Shown here piece after piece: positions 8,831 through 16,089 of a stretch of DNA of 64,000 nucleotides. The notes below the pieces were generated by a model that was not told where the DNA came from, searched no databases, and worked only from the letters and a program-made list of their open reading frames with translations. Numbering within the stretch: position 1 is the first letter of the stretch; every line of letters begins with the position of its first letter. The position numbers and the translations under genes are program-made. This DNA is from Hamadaea sp. (lineage in GTDB: Bacteria > Actinomycetota > Actinomycetes > Mycobacteriales > Micromonosporaceae), in contig NZ_JABFVK010000030.1 in NCBI RefSeq assembly GCF_013362815.1, positions 1 through 64,000 of the forward strand, read 5' to 3'.

Positions 8831-10213
8831 ATGAATCTCGACTTCTCGCGGCGTGCCGCCGCGACTGTTGCCGCAGCCGTGCTGCTGCTGTCCACCGTGG
8901 TGGCGCAGCCCGCGTCGGCGGCCGATGACGTCCGCACCTCGTCGCTGCGCCTGTGCGACCCCACCGGCTGCTACGTCGCGTGGCGCGTCGTCGACTCCGA
9001 TCACGACGGAGTCTGCGACGCCGACGAGTTGATGGCGGGCACCGACCCGTATGACCCGACCAGCCGTCCCGGGCTGAAGGTGGTGGTAGAGATCGCCCGC
9101 GAGCGCAAGCTGCCGTCCTTCGAGAACGGGCTGGGCGTGTTCCTCGCCCTCCCGCAGGAGATCATCGAGGCACGCGGCAAGGCTGGCATGGATGTGCTGG
9201 GCGCCTTCGACATGGCCTCCCGGCACGACACGCTGCACCACTTCAGCCTCACCTTCGGTGAGATCACGACCGGCGGCGTCGACCTCGACCCGACGCGTGG
9301 CTTCTCGCTCGGCCTGGCCGGGAAGGGCGGGCCGGACTCCAAGCCGGGTCTGCGGGTCGGCGGTGTCTCCGTCGGGCTGATCGCCGCCGGATTCGACGAG
9401 CCGCAGTACTCGTTCGGGCAGGAGCACGGCGGTGTCAAGTCCGTCGACAGGTACAAGGACGGCGGCAGCCGTTTCGTGTTCAACGACGGTGCCAGCCGGG
9501 AAACTCACCCCGACGGCCAGGGCGGCTTCGTGCGTACCACCACCAACCCTGACGACAGCCCCGGACCTACGACGACGGGGCAGTCCCAAACGGAGAGCGA
9601 CGGCGAGGGCGGCACTGTCCACCGGGAGAAGGAGACCACCACCAACCCCAACGACGATGTGGACACGGTCGTGTACCGCGAGACCCATGACGCGCCCGGC
9701 GGCGGAAGCAGCAGCATGACGACGGTCGTGCAGGTTGTCCGCGACGAAAACGGCGACGTCACCGGCACGTACAAGACGACGATCGTCACCATCACCTCCG
9801 CCGACGGCGAGTACAGCTCGTCGGACGTCACGATCGAGCAGTGCGACAACAGCGACACCTGCACCGTGATCGCCTCCGGCTATGAAGACTCCGACACCGC
9901 CAACGATGAGACGTACTACAACCCCGACGCCGACACCACGATCATCACCTTCGAGATGCAGGACAACGTTCTGCGCACCCGCGGCGCGGCGGTGAAGGTG
10001 ATGAACGGCTGGGCCGCACCCGGCTTCGAGAACGACCCGGCCAACCCCCACGACCCGGGTCTGATCGGATTTATCGACTCCGATCTGCAAACCAGCTACC
10101 TGCTGGTGTCGCCGCCTCGGGTGACCAAGGCCCAGCCGGAGGGCCACCCCGGGCTTCCCCAGCCTGGACAGGCTGCCCCGAGGGACGGCGGCTGCGGCGG
10201 ATACTGCGGCTGA
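8831..10213 (+). CDS. Secreted acidic protein with one Ca-binding-type (TSP3/EF-hand-like) motif, function unknown
   Basis: From the ATG at 8831 the protein has 460 residues, with a Sec signal peptide (FSRRAAATVAAAVLLLSTVV, cleavage after QPASA). Residues 54-75 contain DSDHDGVCDADELMAGTDPY, the spaced-Asp pattern of thrombospondin-3 or EF-hand-like calcium-binding loops. The middle part (about 230-385) is low-complexity, rich in Thr, Asp, Gly and Ser (TTTNPDDSPGPTTTGQSQ), and likely extended. No catalytic motif is recognisable. The frame is open from a GTG at 8807, but the signal peptide fits the ATG. It ends at a strong bidirectional hairpin shared with the TetR gene. Confidence 0.75.
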   Translation: MNLDFSRRAAATVAAAVLLLSTVVAQPASAADDVRTSSLRLCDPTGCYVAWRVVDSDHDGVCDADELMAGTDPYDPTSRPGLKVVVEIARERKLPSFENGLGVFLALPQEIIEARGKAGMDVLGAFDMASRHDTLHHFSLTFGEITTGGVDLDPTRGFSLGLAGKGGPDSKPGLRVGGVSVGLIAAGFDEPQYSFGQEHGGVKSVDRYKDGGSRFVFNDGASRETHPDGQGGFVRTTTNPDDSPGPTTTGQSQTESDGEGGTVHREKETTTNPNDDVDTVVYRETHDAPGGGSSSMTTVVQVVRDENGDVTGTYKTTIVTITSADGEYSSSDVTIEQCDNSDTCTVIASGYEDSDTANDETYYNPDADTTIITFEMQDNVLRTRGAAVKVMNGWAAPGFENDPANPHDPGLIGFIDSDLQTSYLLVSPPRVTKAQPEGHPGLPQPGQAAPRDGGCGGYCG

Positions 10214-10219
10214 CTTCAC

Positions 10220-10253
10220 CCGGCCGCCGGGGGCGCGTACACCCGGCGGCCGG
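10220..10253. terminator. Bidirectional hairpin between converging genes
   Basis: CCGGCCGCCGGG and CCCGGCGGCCGG form a perfect 12-base stem with a ten-base loop. It lies between the stop of the secreted protein and the stop of the converging TetR gene. Confidence 0.75.
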
Positions 10254-10303
10254 TCCGTCACCATGCCGCGGTCCTGTGCCGGCGGCGAACGGGATCGGCC
10301 CTC

Positions 10304-10897
10304 TCACAGGCCGCCGAGCAGGCCGGGCAGGCCGCGCAGCATGAGCGTACGCGCGCGGTCACGGGAGCCTGCGATGCGGCCGCTCATCGTCAGGGCCACC
10401 CAGCCGTGCAGATACGCCCACAGTGTGTCGACCGCACCGTCCGGATCGGACAGTCCGGGGCGGACGGTGACTAGCGCCGATCGGCATACCTGAAAGGCTT
10501 CCCGGGCTTCCCTCGGAGTGTCGGCCGTCCCGAACGGCACTCCGGCCAGACCGTGCATGACCTGGTACAGCTCGGGTGACGCGAAGGCGAACTCCCAGTA
10601 CGCGTCGGCCAGCCGGGTGGCGACGTGGTCGGCGGGGGCGTCGTCGACGGCGGCCCGCAGCACCTCGGCGACCTGGGCGAACCCGTCTCGGGCCAGCTCC
10701 AGCAGCAGCCCGTCTTTGCCCGCGAAGTGCTGATAGAGGATCGGCGACGCGTACTGCAGCCGATCGGCGATCCGGCGAATGGTGACCGCCGGCCAGCCTT
10801 CCTCCACCGCAATCTGCCGCGCCGCAGCGAGGAGGCGTACTCGCATGTCGGCGCGCTCTCGATCCCGGCGCAGCCGGCTCCCGCTGGTCTCGTTCAC
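10304..10897 (-). CDS. TetR-family transcriptional regulator
   Basis: A 197-residue repressor-type protein. The N-terminal helix-turn-helix reads AARQIAVEEGWPAVTIRRIA followed by YASPILYQHFAGKDGLLLEL. The C-terminal half (LYQVMHGLAGVPFG) matches the WHG-type TetR effector domain. The start is a GTG at 10897 with the ribosome site GGAGG six bases upstream. It is divergent from the NAD(P)-binding SDR gene, with a CTATC-N3-GATAG dyad in the 82-base gap, so it probably represses that gene and itself. The ligand is unknown. Confidence 0.9.
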   Translation of the reverse strand: MNETSGSRLRRDRERADMRVRLLAAARQIAVEEGWPAVTIRRIADRLQYASPILYQHFAGKDGLLLELARDGFAQVAEVLRAAVDDAPADHVATRLADAYWEFAFASPELYQVMHGLAGVPFGTADTPREAREAFQVCRSALVTVRPGLSDPDGAVDTLWAYLHGWVALTMSGRIAGSRDRARTLMLRGLPGLLGGL

Positions 10898-10943
10898 CTC
10901 ATACCTCCGCCGTTGACACCGTCAGTGTGCCAGTGCTCTACTG

Positions 10944-10956
10944 CTATCAAAGATAG
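10944..10956. promoter_or_regulatory. Probable TetR operator CTATC-AAA-GATAG
   Basis: A perfect five-base inverted repeat with a three-base spacer in the divergent promoter region, 24 bases before the SDR start. It is the only clear dyad in the gap and sits where a repressor of the SDR promoter would bind. Confidence 0.6.
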
Positions 10957-10979
10957 ATTTTCTGCCTAAGGAAGAAAAC

Positions 10980-11873
10980 ATGATCCTGATAATCGGCGGA
11001 ACCGGCCTGCTCGGCGGAAAGATCGTGGATCTGCTGAAACCCTCCGGTCCCGTACGCGTCCTGACGCGTACCGCCCGGCCGAACCGTGAAGGCGTCGAGT
11101 ACGCGGCCGGCGACCTCCGTGATCCGGACTCGGTGCGGCGAGCGCTCGACGGGGTGCACACCGTGATCAGCACCGCGCACGGCGGCGGTGGCGCTGGGGC
11201 GGACGGACCTCGACACATCGAGGGCAAGGCAATGCTGCACCTGGTCGACGCGGTCACGGCCGTCCCGCGGTTCGTCTACGTCTCGTCGGCGAGCGCCCGA
11301 TCGGACAGCCCGTCGGAGTTGTTCCGGCTCAAGGCCGCCGTCGAACAGCGGATCCGGGACAGCCGCGACGCGTACGCGATCGTGCGGCCGACGCATCTGC
11401 TGGAGACCTGGGCCGGTCTGCTGGGCCGGCCGCTGGTGACCGAGGGCGAGGCGATGTTGTTCGGCCGAGGTCGCAATCCTGTGTCGTTCGTCGCCGCCGA
11501 CGACATCGCCCAAGCGGTCGCCGCGCTGGCGCTGGGATCCGGGTCGCTGAGCGTCGACCTGGGTGGGCTTCGGGCGTACACGCTGATCGAACTGAATCAG
11601 ACGATCGCCGAGGCTTACGGCGTGACCGTGCGCAGCACGCGGCGGATTCCGCTGGCGGTGCTTCGCGCGGGTTCTGTTCTGATGCGGCCGTTCGCGGAGG
11701 TCCCGGCGCGGCAGCTGGGCTTGGCCGCCTTGCTGGACACGCAGCCGCAGGTAGTCGACTCGACCGACGCGTGGCGGGAGCTCGGCGTCGCGCCGACCTC
11801 GGTGACCGAATGGCTGGCCACCAGGCCGGCGAGCGGCCTGATCGGGGCTGAACCTGCACCAATGGGAAGATGA
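10980..11873 (+). CDS. NmrA/SDR-type NAD(P)-binding protein
   Basis: A 297-residue atypical short-chain dehydrogenase. It begins with the dinucleotide-binding motif MILIIGGTGLLGGKIV (GGTGLLGG), and FVYVSSASARSD replaces the usual YxxxK active site region. This is typical of NmrA-like redox sensors and of quinone or nucleotide-sugar-binding proteins. The start ATG follows AAGGAAG. It is divergent from the TetR gene and four bases before the TsaC gene, so the two plus-strand genes are likely co-transcribed under TetR control. Confidence 0.85.
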   Translation: MILIIGGTGLLGGKIVDLLKPSGPVRVLTRTARPNREGVEYAAGDLRDPDSVRRALDGVHTVISTAHGGGGAGADGPRHIEGKAMLHLVDAVTAVPRFVYVSSASARSDSPSELFRLKAAVEQRIRDSRDAYAIVRPTHLLETWAGLLGRPLVTEGEAMLFGRGRNPVSFVAADDIAQAVAALALGSGSLSVDLGGLRAYTLIELNQTIAEAYGVTVRSTRRIPLAVLRAGSVLMRPFAEVPARQLGLAALLDTQPQVVDSTDAWRELGVAPTSVTEWLATRPASGLIGAEPAPMGR

Positions 11874-11877
11874 CGAG

Positions 11878-12858
11878 GTGAGTGCAGCAGCAAGTGACAT
11901 CGAGGCGGCGGCCGAGGCGTTGCGCGCCGGTGGCCTGGTGGCGTTTCCGACCGAGACGGTCTACGGACTCGGCGCTGACGCGGAGAACCCGGCAGCGGTC
12001 CGGCGGATCTTCACGGCGAAGGGCCGCCCGCCGACGCATCCGCTGATCGTGCACCTGGGCGCCGCCGAGCAGCTGGAGGACTGGGTCGCCGAGGTGTCGC
12101 CGACGGCCTGGCTGCTGGCCGAACGGTTCTGGCCGGGACCACTCACGCTGGTCTTGCGGCGTGGACCCCGAGTGTCGCTGGAAGCGACGGGTGGTCTGGA
12201 GACCGTCGCCGTCCGAGTTCCCGACCATCCGGTGGCCCTGGAGTTGCTGGCGGCTTTCGGCGGAGGCGTGGCGGCACCGTCTGCCAACCGGTTCGGGTCG
12301 GTCAGCCCGACCACGGCCGAGCACGTCCGCGCAGAGCTCGGCGAGGGTGTCGATTTCGTGCTCGACGGTGGCGCGTGCCAGGTCGGGGTGGAGTCGACCA
12401 TCGTCGACCTCACGAGTGCGATCCCGAGCGTCCTGCGGCCCGGTGGGGTGACCCGTGAGGATCTTGAAAGCGCACTGGGGCACCCGCTCGAACTGCCGTC
12501 GGCCGGCCCGGTCCGGGTGCCGGGGCAGCACCCGTCGCACTACGCACCTCAAGCGCGCGTCGTTCTGGTCGAGCCGGAGAAGATCGCCGTCGAAGCGGAA
12601 CACGCTGCTCAGCTCGGCCATCGGGTGGGCGTACTGGTGCCGCCGGGCCAGACCGATGCCGACGTCGAGGCGTACGAGGTCATCGCACTTCCGGAGTCGA
12701 TGACCGCGTACGCCCGCAGTCTGTACGCGTACCTGCGAGATCTCGACCAGCGGGGGTGCGACCTCATCATCGCGTCGCTGCCAACCGAAACGGGATTAGG
12801 GCTGGCGATCGCCAACCGGCTGCGCCGCGCGGCCGGGCCGCGGTCCGAGAGGGCCTGA
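11878..12858 (+). CDS. tsaC: L-threonylcarbamoyladenylate synthase (Sua5/YrdC, long form)
   Basis: The 326-residue enzyme makes threonylcarbamoyl-AMP from Thr, bicarbonate and ATP for the tRNA t6A modification. The YrdC domain (residues 1-200) shows AFPTETVYGLGADA, KGRPPTHPLIVH, FWPGPLTLVLRR, PSANRFGSVSPTTAEHV and VESTIVDLTS. The C-terminal Sua5 domain (about 215-320) follows with the linker PGQHPSHYAP. The long two-domain form is less common in actinobacteria than the 200-residue one, so this may be a second copy. The start is a GTG at 11878, four bases after the SDR stop, which suggests coupling. Confidence 0.92.
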   Translation: MSAAASDIEAAAEALRAGGLVAFPTETVYGLGADAENPAAVRRIFTAKGRPPTHPLIVHLGAAEQLEDWVAEVSPTAWLLAERFWPGPLTLVLRRGPRVSLEATGGLETVAVRVPDHPVALELLAAFGGGVAAPSANRFGSVSPTTAEHVRAELGEGVDFVLDGGACQVGVESTIVDLTSAIPSVLRPGGVTREDLESALGHPLELPSAGPVRVPGQHPSHYAPQARVVLVEPEKIAVEAEHAAQLGHRVGVLVPPGQTDADVEAYEVIALPESMTAYARSLYAYLRDLDQRGCDLIIASLPTETGLGLAIANRLRRAAGPRSERA

Positions 12859-12868
12859 CAGCCTTCGC

Positions 12869-13393
12869 CTACGCCCACGAGGGCGAGGAACCGGCGTACT
12901 CCTCCAGCACTTCGGCGCGTACGGCGTGCCCTCGCTGGAACCACTCATCGATCACCCGCCCAGCGGCCTCCCCGACGCGCTGGGCGAACTCGAACTCGTT
13001 GAGTGCCCGCACGGTGCCGTCCGCGATCGTCACGCTCCACGACCGCATGCCCTGCGTCTCGAACCGGACCCGGCCGTCGGATGATTCTCCGGAGACGGTC
13101 AGCTGGGCCAATCGCTCGATGATGTCCCGCTCCTCCTGACCGGCGTCGGACCAGGCCGGTCCGTCCGACATGGTCGCGATCATCCGGTCGTACGCGTCGA
13201 TCCGCGCCGCACAGACCAGCCGGGCCATCGCCGCCATGTGCCGTTCGAGGGCACGCTCGGAGCTCTCGTCGTAGGCGCCGAGTGGAAACTCCACCACGAG
13301 CTCGTGGTGATTGGTCAGCGTCGCCGTGATTCCAGTGCCAGGGACCACGACCCGCACGTGCAGCGCGCGGACGAGATCGTCGAAGTCGCTCAT
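12869..13393 (-). CDS. Conserved hypothetical protein of the WXG100-like operon
   Basis: A 174-residue acidic soluble protein with no motif I recognise. The first 45 residues look beta-rich (VRVVVPGTGITATLTNHHEL), followed by helices and a second beta-rich part (RVRFETQGMRSWSVTIADG). No signal peptide or membrane segment. It is the last gene of a three-gene minus-strand operon, 16 bases after the 323-residue WXG-like protein, so it may be a chaperone or structural partner of the exported proteins. That role is inference from position only. Confidence 0.7.
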   Translation of the reverse strand: MSDFDDLVRALHVRVVVPGTGITATLTNHHELVVEFPLGAYDESSERALERHMAAMARLVCAARIDAYDRMIATMSDGPAWSDAGQEERDIIERLAQLTVSGESSDGRVRFETQGMRSWSVTIADGTVRALNEFEFAQRVGEAAGRVIDEWFQRGHAVRAEVLEEYAGSSPSWA

Positions 13394-13409
13394 GGAGTCC
13401 CCCTACGAA

Positions 13410-14381
13410 TCAGTCGGGCAGCCCGAGATTGTCGTCGTTGAAGATCGTGCTCGCGCCGGCGTGGGCCAGATTCGGGTAGGGCGCCTCGAAGTACGCTTTG
13501 TTGGAATGCACAGTCGCCGCGCACACCCGTAGGACCGTGGCCAGCCGCTGCTGCTGGCGGTTGACCTCGTTGGTCAGGTCCTGTAGCGCCGTACGGATTT
13601 CGCCGGCCAGAGTGTCGGCGTCCTTGTTGGAAAACCGTGCCTTCTTGTTCTCATCCGGCCCGAGACCGGCGATCACCTGCGACGCCGCACCTGCCGCACC
13701 GATGCCTTGCAGAGTCTTGGGCGCAAGCTCCGTCAGCTTCGTTCCCGCACTCGCCAGCCCGATGCCGGCGGGCACGGCGAGCTCCGGCAACAGCACCAGC
13801 GCGGTGACCGAGGCGATCACCGTGAACGTGATCGACCAGGCGTCGCCCTTGCACGGCATGCTGATCCCACCGATCGAGTCGGCCGCCGCACAGGCCTGCT
13901 TGTACAGCTTCACGGCGCTCTCGTGGGCGTGGTCCCACATCTCCCCGTGCAGCTGCGCGGCCCGTTTCAGCACCGCTGCCATGATGTATTGGTTCTGCGT
14001 ACGCGCGCCGAACGGGGCGACGAAGCCCGAGACGAAGTTCTTCGCCGCGTCACCGTCCCAGTCGGCGAGGATCTGCTGGCTGGAACCACCGAAGTTGACC
14101 AGATTGATGTTCGCGTTCGTCGGCGCTGTGATCAGGTCGTTCAGCTGCGTATCGCCGTGATAGCTCAAGTGCGGCAAGGTGCCGTCCAGTCCGCCGACGA
14201 TCGGCGCCATCGATCCGGCGTCCGGCATGTCGACGAACGGCTGCAGCGCGGCCGCGATGTCGGCGTACTTGGCGTGCATGCCCTCGTAGCTCGTGCCCCG
14301 ATACCCGTGATCCTGGTAGTACGCGTGGACGAGCTTGTCCACCAGGACGCTGCCCGCGTTCGACGGAAGCTTCTCCACCAT
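13410..14381 (-). CDS. Large WXG100-superfamily-like protein (type VII secretion-type)
   Basis: A 323-residue protein. Residues 85-165 look like a helical hairpin with a W-x-G turn at W108-D109-G110 (ILADWDGDAAKNF), the hallmark of WXG100/EsxA-type proteins. Residues 183-212 are strongly hydrophobic (SITFTVIASVTALVLLPELA) and could cross a membrane. The C-terminal third (about 250-290) is helical, with many Glu, Gln and Arg. It sits between a small partner-like protein 10 bases upstream and a hypothetical 16 bases downstream. It may be a long ESX-type substrate or a membrane-inserting effector. No ESX core components (EccB/C/D, MycP) are in the window. Confidence 0.72.
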   Translation of the reverse strand: MVEKLPSNAGSVLVDKLVHAYYQDHGYRGTSYEGMHAKYADIAAALQPFVDMPDAGSMAPIVGGLDGTLPHLSYHGDTQLNDLITAPTNANINLVNFGGSSQQILADWDGDAAKNFVSGFVAPFGARTQNQYIMAAVLKRAAQLHGEMWDHAHESAVKLYKQACAAADSIGGISMPCKGDAWSITFTVIASVTALVLLPELAVPAGIGLASAGTKLTELAPKTLQGIGAAGAASQVIAGLGPDENKKARFSNKDADTLAGEIRTALQDLTNEVNRQQQRLATVLRVCAATVHSNKAYFEAPYPNLAHAGASTIFNDDNLGLPD

Positions 14382-14391
14382 GACGGCCCCC

Positions 14392-14730
14392 TCACAGCCC
14401 GTACTGCGGTTTGATCTTCTCGATCTCGGACTTCACGTCGGCGTCGGTGTTCTCGTACCGGCGCACCGCGTACCCGAGGGCAGTCGTCGTGTCTTCGAGC
14501 GCGTCGACGGTCTTCTTCAACGCGGATTCCAGGCCCTCCCGAAGGTCCGCCCACGCCTGCATGACCGGGCCGTTGCCCCCGCCGAACACCGCAGGAGCGG
14601 CGAACGACCCGTCCGAGCCGGCGGTCCCGGTCAGCGCCGACTCCGCCGCCTTGATCTCACTCGTCGCGGCCGGCAACTGATGCCGGGCCACGACCCACAA
14701 CCGCGCGATGTCCGCCGCGAAACTCGACAT
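14392..14730 (-). CDS. Small Esx-like protein with C-terminal YxxxD export motif
   Basis: A 112-residue helical protein of the usual EsxA/EsxB length. Two predicted helices (1-40 and 57-90) are joined by a Gly/Ala/Ser-rich turn. The second helix is followed by Y92-E-N-T-D96, the Y-x3-D/E export signal of type VII secretion substrates. It lacks a W-x-G turn of its own, whereas the next gene product has one, as in heterodimeric Esx or PE/PPE pairs. The start ATG has a strong ribosome site (GGGGAGGGG). It is the first gene of the operon. Confidence 0.72.
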   Translation of the reverse strand: MSSFAADIARLWVVARHQLPAATSEIKAAESALTGTAGSDGSFAAPAVFGGGNGPVMQAWADLREGLESALKKTVDALEDTTTALGYAVRRYENTDADVKSEIEKIKPQYGL

Positions 14731-14749
14731 GGAGGCCCCTCCCCAGGAA

Positions 14750-14775
14750 TGACACGCTCGCTGCCGAATGTGTCA
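14750..14775. promoter_or_regulatory. TGACAC...GTGTCA dyad in the 5' region of the WXG-like operon
   Basis: Perfect six-base arms with a 14-base spacer, 20 bases upstream of the first operon gene. The 271-base gap (14731-15001) also holds the AT-rich stretch 14812-14822, reading TATAGATAAGT on the minus strand, a possible -10. I see no gene in it. Confidence 0.35.
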
Positions 14776-15001
14776 TGCGCGCCCTGGCGCAGGCGTCACA
14801 CGGGAGATCGACTTATCTATACCGCCGCTGGTGGAGACCGCGTAAACGGGTACGGTAGGCCAGTCCGCCGGAGGTTTCGGCAGTGTTACCACGACCTCAA
14901 AACCGCTGCTCTCAAGCGATCCGGCCATCAAGCCACCGCCGTAGAGAACGCGCTCGCCCCTTCGCCCCGGCCGTTTCCCGGCCACTCCGACAGCCGGACG
15001 A

Positions 15002-16006
15002 TCAGAATGACGGCGATCGCTGCGGGGCGGGGCCGGTCGTCTCGCGTACGACCAGTTCCGGCTCGAACAGCAGCTCGTCGTCGCCGGGCGGTGCGCCGTC
15101 GAGCTGGCCGAGCAGCAGCGCCACCGCCGCCTCACCCATCGCCAGGACCGGCTGCCGGATGGTGGTCAGCGGCGGGTCGGTGTAGGTCATCAGGCTCGAG
15201 TCGTCGCAGCCGATCACGGAGACGTCCGCGGGCGTGCTCAGGCCGCGTCGCCGCGCGGCCCGGATCACACCCAGGGCGATCGCGTCGCTCGCGCAGACGA
15301 TGCCGGTCGCGCCCGCGTCGAGCAGGCTCTGGGCCGCCGCGTGTCCTTCTTCCATGCTGAAGCCCGCGTACGCGATCAAGCCCGCGCCCGGGTTCAAGCG
15401 GCGGTACGCCGAGATCTTGCGAACCGAGGGAACGTGGTCGGACGGTCCGGCGATGAGGCCGATCCGCTGATGCCCGAGCGCGACGAGATGCCGGTACGCC
15501 TGTTCCAGCGCGTGATCGTCGTCAGTGGACACCCGTGGCAGGCCGAGTCCGGGAACGGCCGCGTTCAGCAGCACAGCGGGAAGGCTGCGATCCCGGATCA
15601 CCGCGTACGGGGTGTGGTCGGCGTGGGCGTACTGGTAGTTGCCGCTGGCGAGGATCACGCCGGAGACGTGCTGGTCGAGCAGCAGCGTCAGATAGTCGGC
15701 TTCGGAGACGCCGTCCACCGTACGCGGGCACAACACCGGGCTCAGCCCGCGTTTGGCCAGTGCTCCCGCGACGACCTCGGCGAACGCCGGGAAGATCGGA
15801 TTCTGCATCTCGGGCAGGATCAGCCCGACGAGCCGGGCCCGATCGCCGCGCAGTTTGGCCGGGCGTTCGTAGCCGAGCACGTCGAGCGCGGTCAGCACGG
15901 CGGCCCGAGTGGCTACCGAAATGCCCGGTTTGTCGTTCAAGACGCGGGAAACGGTGGCTTGGCTGACGCCGACGTGCTTCGCCACCTCTGCCAGCCGCCG
16001 CGCCAC
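15002..16006 (-). CDS. LacI-family transcriptional repressor (alpha-glucan locus, copy 1)
   Basis: A 334-residue repressor. The N-terminal LacI helix-turn-helix reads RLAEVAKHVGVSQATVSRVL with the hinge DKPGISVATRAAVL. The periplasmic-binding-protein-like effector domain spans about 58-325 (LVGLILPEMQNPIFPAFAEV, VIGCDDSSLMTYTDPPLTTI). The GTG at 16006 is chosen because it aligns with the paralogue at 26753-27790, and both have a TANNNT six or seven bases upstream with no ribosome site. It follows the GH87-GH13 genes, which suggests it controls the locus in response to an alpha-glucan oligosaccharide; ligand and operator are not established. Confidence 0.9.
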   Translation of the reverse strand: MARRLAEVAKHVGVSQATVSRVLNDKPGISVATRAAVLTALDVLGYERPAKLRGDRARLVGLILPEMQNPIFPAFAEVVAGALAKRGLSPVLCPRTVDGVSEADYLTLLLDQHVSGVILASGNYQYAHADHTPYAVIRDRSLPAVLLNAAVPGLGLPRVSTDDDHALEQAYRHLVALGHQRIGLIAGPSDHVPSVRKISAYRRLNPGAGLIAYAGFSMEEGHAAAQSLLDAGATGIVCASDAIALGVIRAARRRGLSTPADVSVIGCDDSSLMTYTDPPLTTIRQPVLAMGEAAVALLLGQLDGAPPGDDELLFEPELVVRETTGPAPQRSPSF

Positions 16007-16012
16007 GCCGCC

Positions 16013-16018
16013 AGTGTA
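16013..16018 (-). promoter_or_regulatory. -10 element TACACT, leaderless start of LacI copy 1
   Basis: TACACT on the minus strand, then GGCGGC, then the GTG start. No ribosome site is present and no good -35 is visible. Confidence 0.45.
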
Positions 16019-16089
16019 GGTCACGCGCGCAGAGCCGGGCGGCGTGCCGTCGCCGGTCACGCTGCCCTTCCTCACCCGTGCAGTGGTGG

